This document shows positions 6,395 to 6,627 of a DNA stretch of 6,627 nt, piece after piece (position 1 is the stretch's first letter; each line of letters begins with the position of its first letter). The notes below the pieces were generated by a model. The model was not told where the DNA came from, did no database searches, and was given only the letters and a program-made list of their open reading frames with translations. The DNA is from Thermoguttaceae bacterium (GTDB lineage Bacteria; Planctomycetota; Planctomycetia; Pirellulales; Thermoguttaceae). Made by a program: the position numbers and the translations under genes. The stretch spans positions 8,003-14,629 of the forward strand of contig JANLFZ010000075.1 in assembly GCA_024653385.1 (NCBI GenBank), read 5' to 3'.

Positions 6395-6627
6395 TTATGC
6401 GCTCCTTTCCCTTACCGCCGGCCGGACGGAGGCGAGGCGTGGCGGCCCGCCGCCTTGGAGCCGTGCCGCCACCGACGGAAACCGCGACGGATCGGTGTGC
6501 GGCAGGAAACACGCCGAGGTGAACCGTTCCATGTACGCGGTGTCCGCCATCAGCTCGCGGTACGTCACCCGGCCGCGAAGACGCTGCACCTCCTCGTAGG
6601 CGCCACGGCTAAGCAGCACCTGTCTGG
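6395..6627 (-). CDS. acsV: Probable reductive activator of the corrinoid protein (RACo, DUF4445/ASKHA family), C-terminal fragment
   Basis: Only the last 77 or so codons are visible; the frame is open through the right edge and continues outside. The segment VTYRELMADTAYMERFTS followed by ACFLPHTDPSRFPSV resembles, from memory, the extreme C-terminus of DUF4445/RACo proteins. Those typically end with a 'Y-x-E-L-x...F...F-x-x-A-L-F-L-P-H-T-D' pattern. RACo is an ATPase with an N-terminal 2Fe-2S ferredoxin domain that returns the corrinoid cobalt from inactive Co(II) to Co(I). Neither the ferredoxin nor the ATPase core is in view, so the call rests on this short match plus the acs context. About 20 residues after the match (GGGPPRLASVRPAVRERSA) are low-complexity and basic. 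The gene ends 4 bases before cooC and is clearly in the same operon. A different corrinoid-protein partner cannot be excluded. Confidence 0.6.
   Translation of the reverse strand, partial: RQVLLSRGAYEEVQRLRGRVTYRELMADTAYMERFTSACFLPHTDPSRFPSVAARLQGGGPPRLASVRPAVRERSA
6402..6408 (-). promoter_or_regulatory. cooC Shine-Dalgarno embedded in the end of acsV
   Basis: The minus strand reads AAAGGAG, 11 bases before the cooC ATG. It lies inside the last codons of the upstream gene, whose stop is at 6395-6397, so translation of the two genes is probably coupled. The spacing is slightly long. Confidence 0.5.

Overview
The window is a dense, GC-rich (roughly two-thirds G+C by eye) stretch of bacterial DNA carrying parts of the Wood-Ljungdahl (reductive acetyl-CoA) pathway. 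It holds six protein genes, two of them cut by the window edges. They suggest an anaerobic bacterium that fixes CO2 to acetyl-CoA, or runs the pathway in reverse. The lineage cannot be fixed from six genes. A high-GC anaerobe such as a planctomycete-type or Desulfobacterota-type bacterium would fit, but that is a guess. I see no tRNA, rRNA, CRISPR array, insertion sequence or other sign of mobility.

Layout. The plus strand from the left edge to 2641 is a formate dehydrogenase catalytic subunit (fdhA) with a NuoG-like iron-sulfur N-terminus. It is missing only a short piece of its 5' end. A 30-base gap separates it from a convergent minus-strand cluster that fills the rest of the window. Read in the direction of transcription (right to left), the cluster is: the C-terminal end of a probable reductive activator of the corrinoid protein (acsV/RACo), a CooC-type nickel-insertion ATPase, the small subunit of the corrinoid iron-sulfur protein (acsD), the methyltetrahydrofolate:corrinoid methyltransferase (acsE), and a GNAT acetyltransferase fused to two CBS domains. 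Spacings are 4, 38, 99 and about 99 bases, each full gene has a recognisable Shine-Dalgarno sequence, and the cluster reads as one operon.

How the genes fit together. FdhA would reduce CO2 to formate, which enters the tetrahydrofolate methyl branch. AcsE moves the finished methyl group from methyl-THF to the cobalt of the corrinoid protein, of which AcsD is one subunit. AcsV would rescue the corrinoid when it oxidises to Co(II). CooC supports nickel loading of CO dehydrogenase and/or acetyl-CoA synthase. The large corrinoid subunit (AcsC), CO dehydrogenase (AcsA) and acetyl-CoA synthase (AcsB) are not in the window and should lie beyond the right edge or elsewhere.

The least expected component is the GNAT-CBS fusion at the operon's end. 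It combines an acetyl-CoA-using fold with a likely adenylate-sensing module, so it is a candidate feedback regulator of the pathway that makes acetyl-CoA. That role is inference only.
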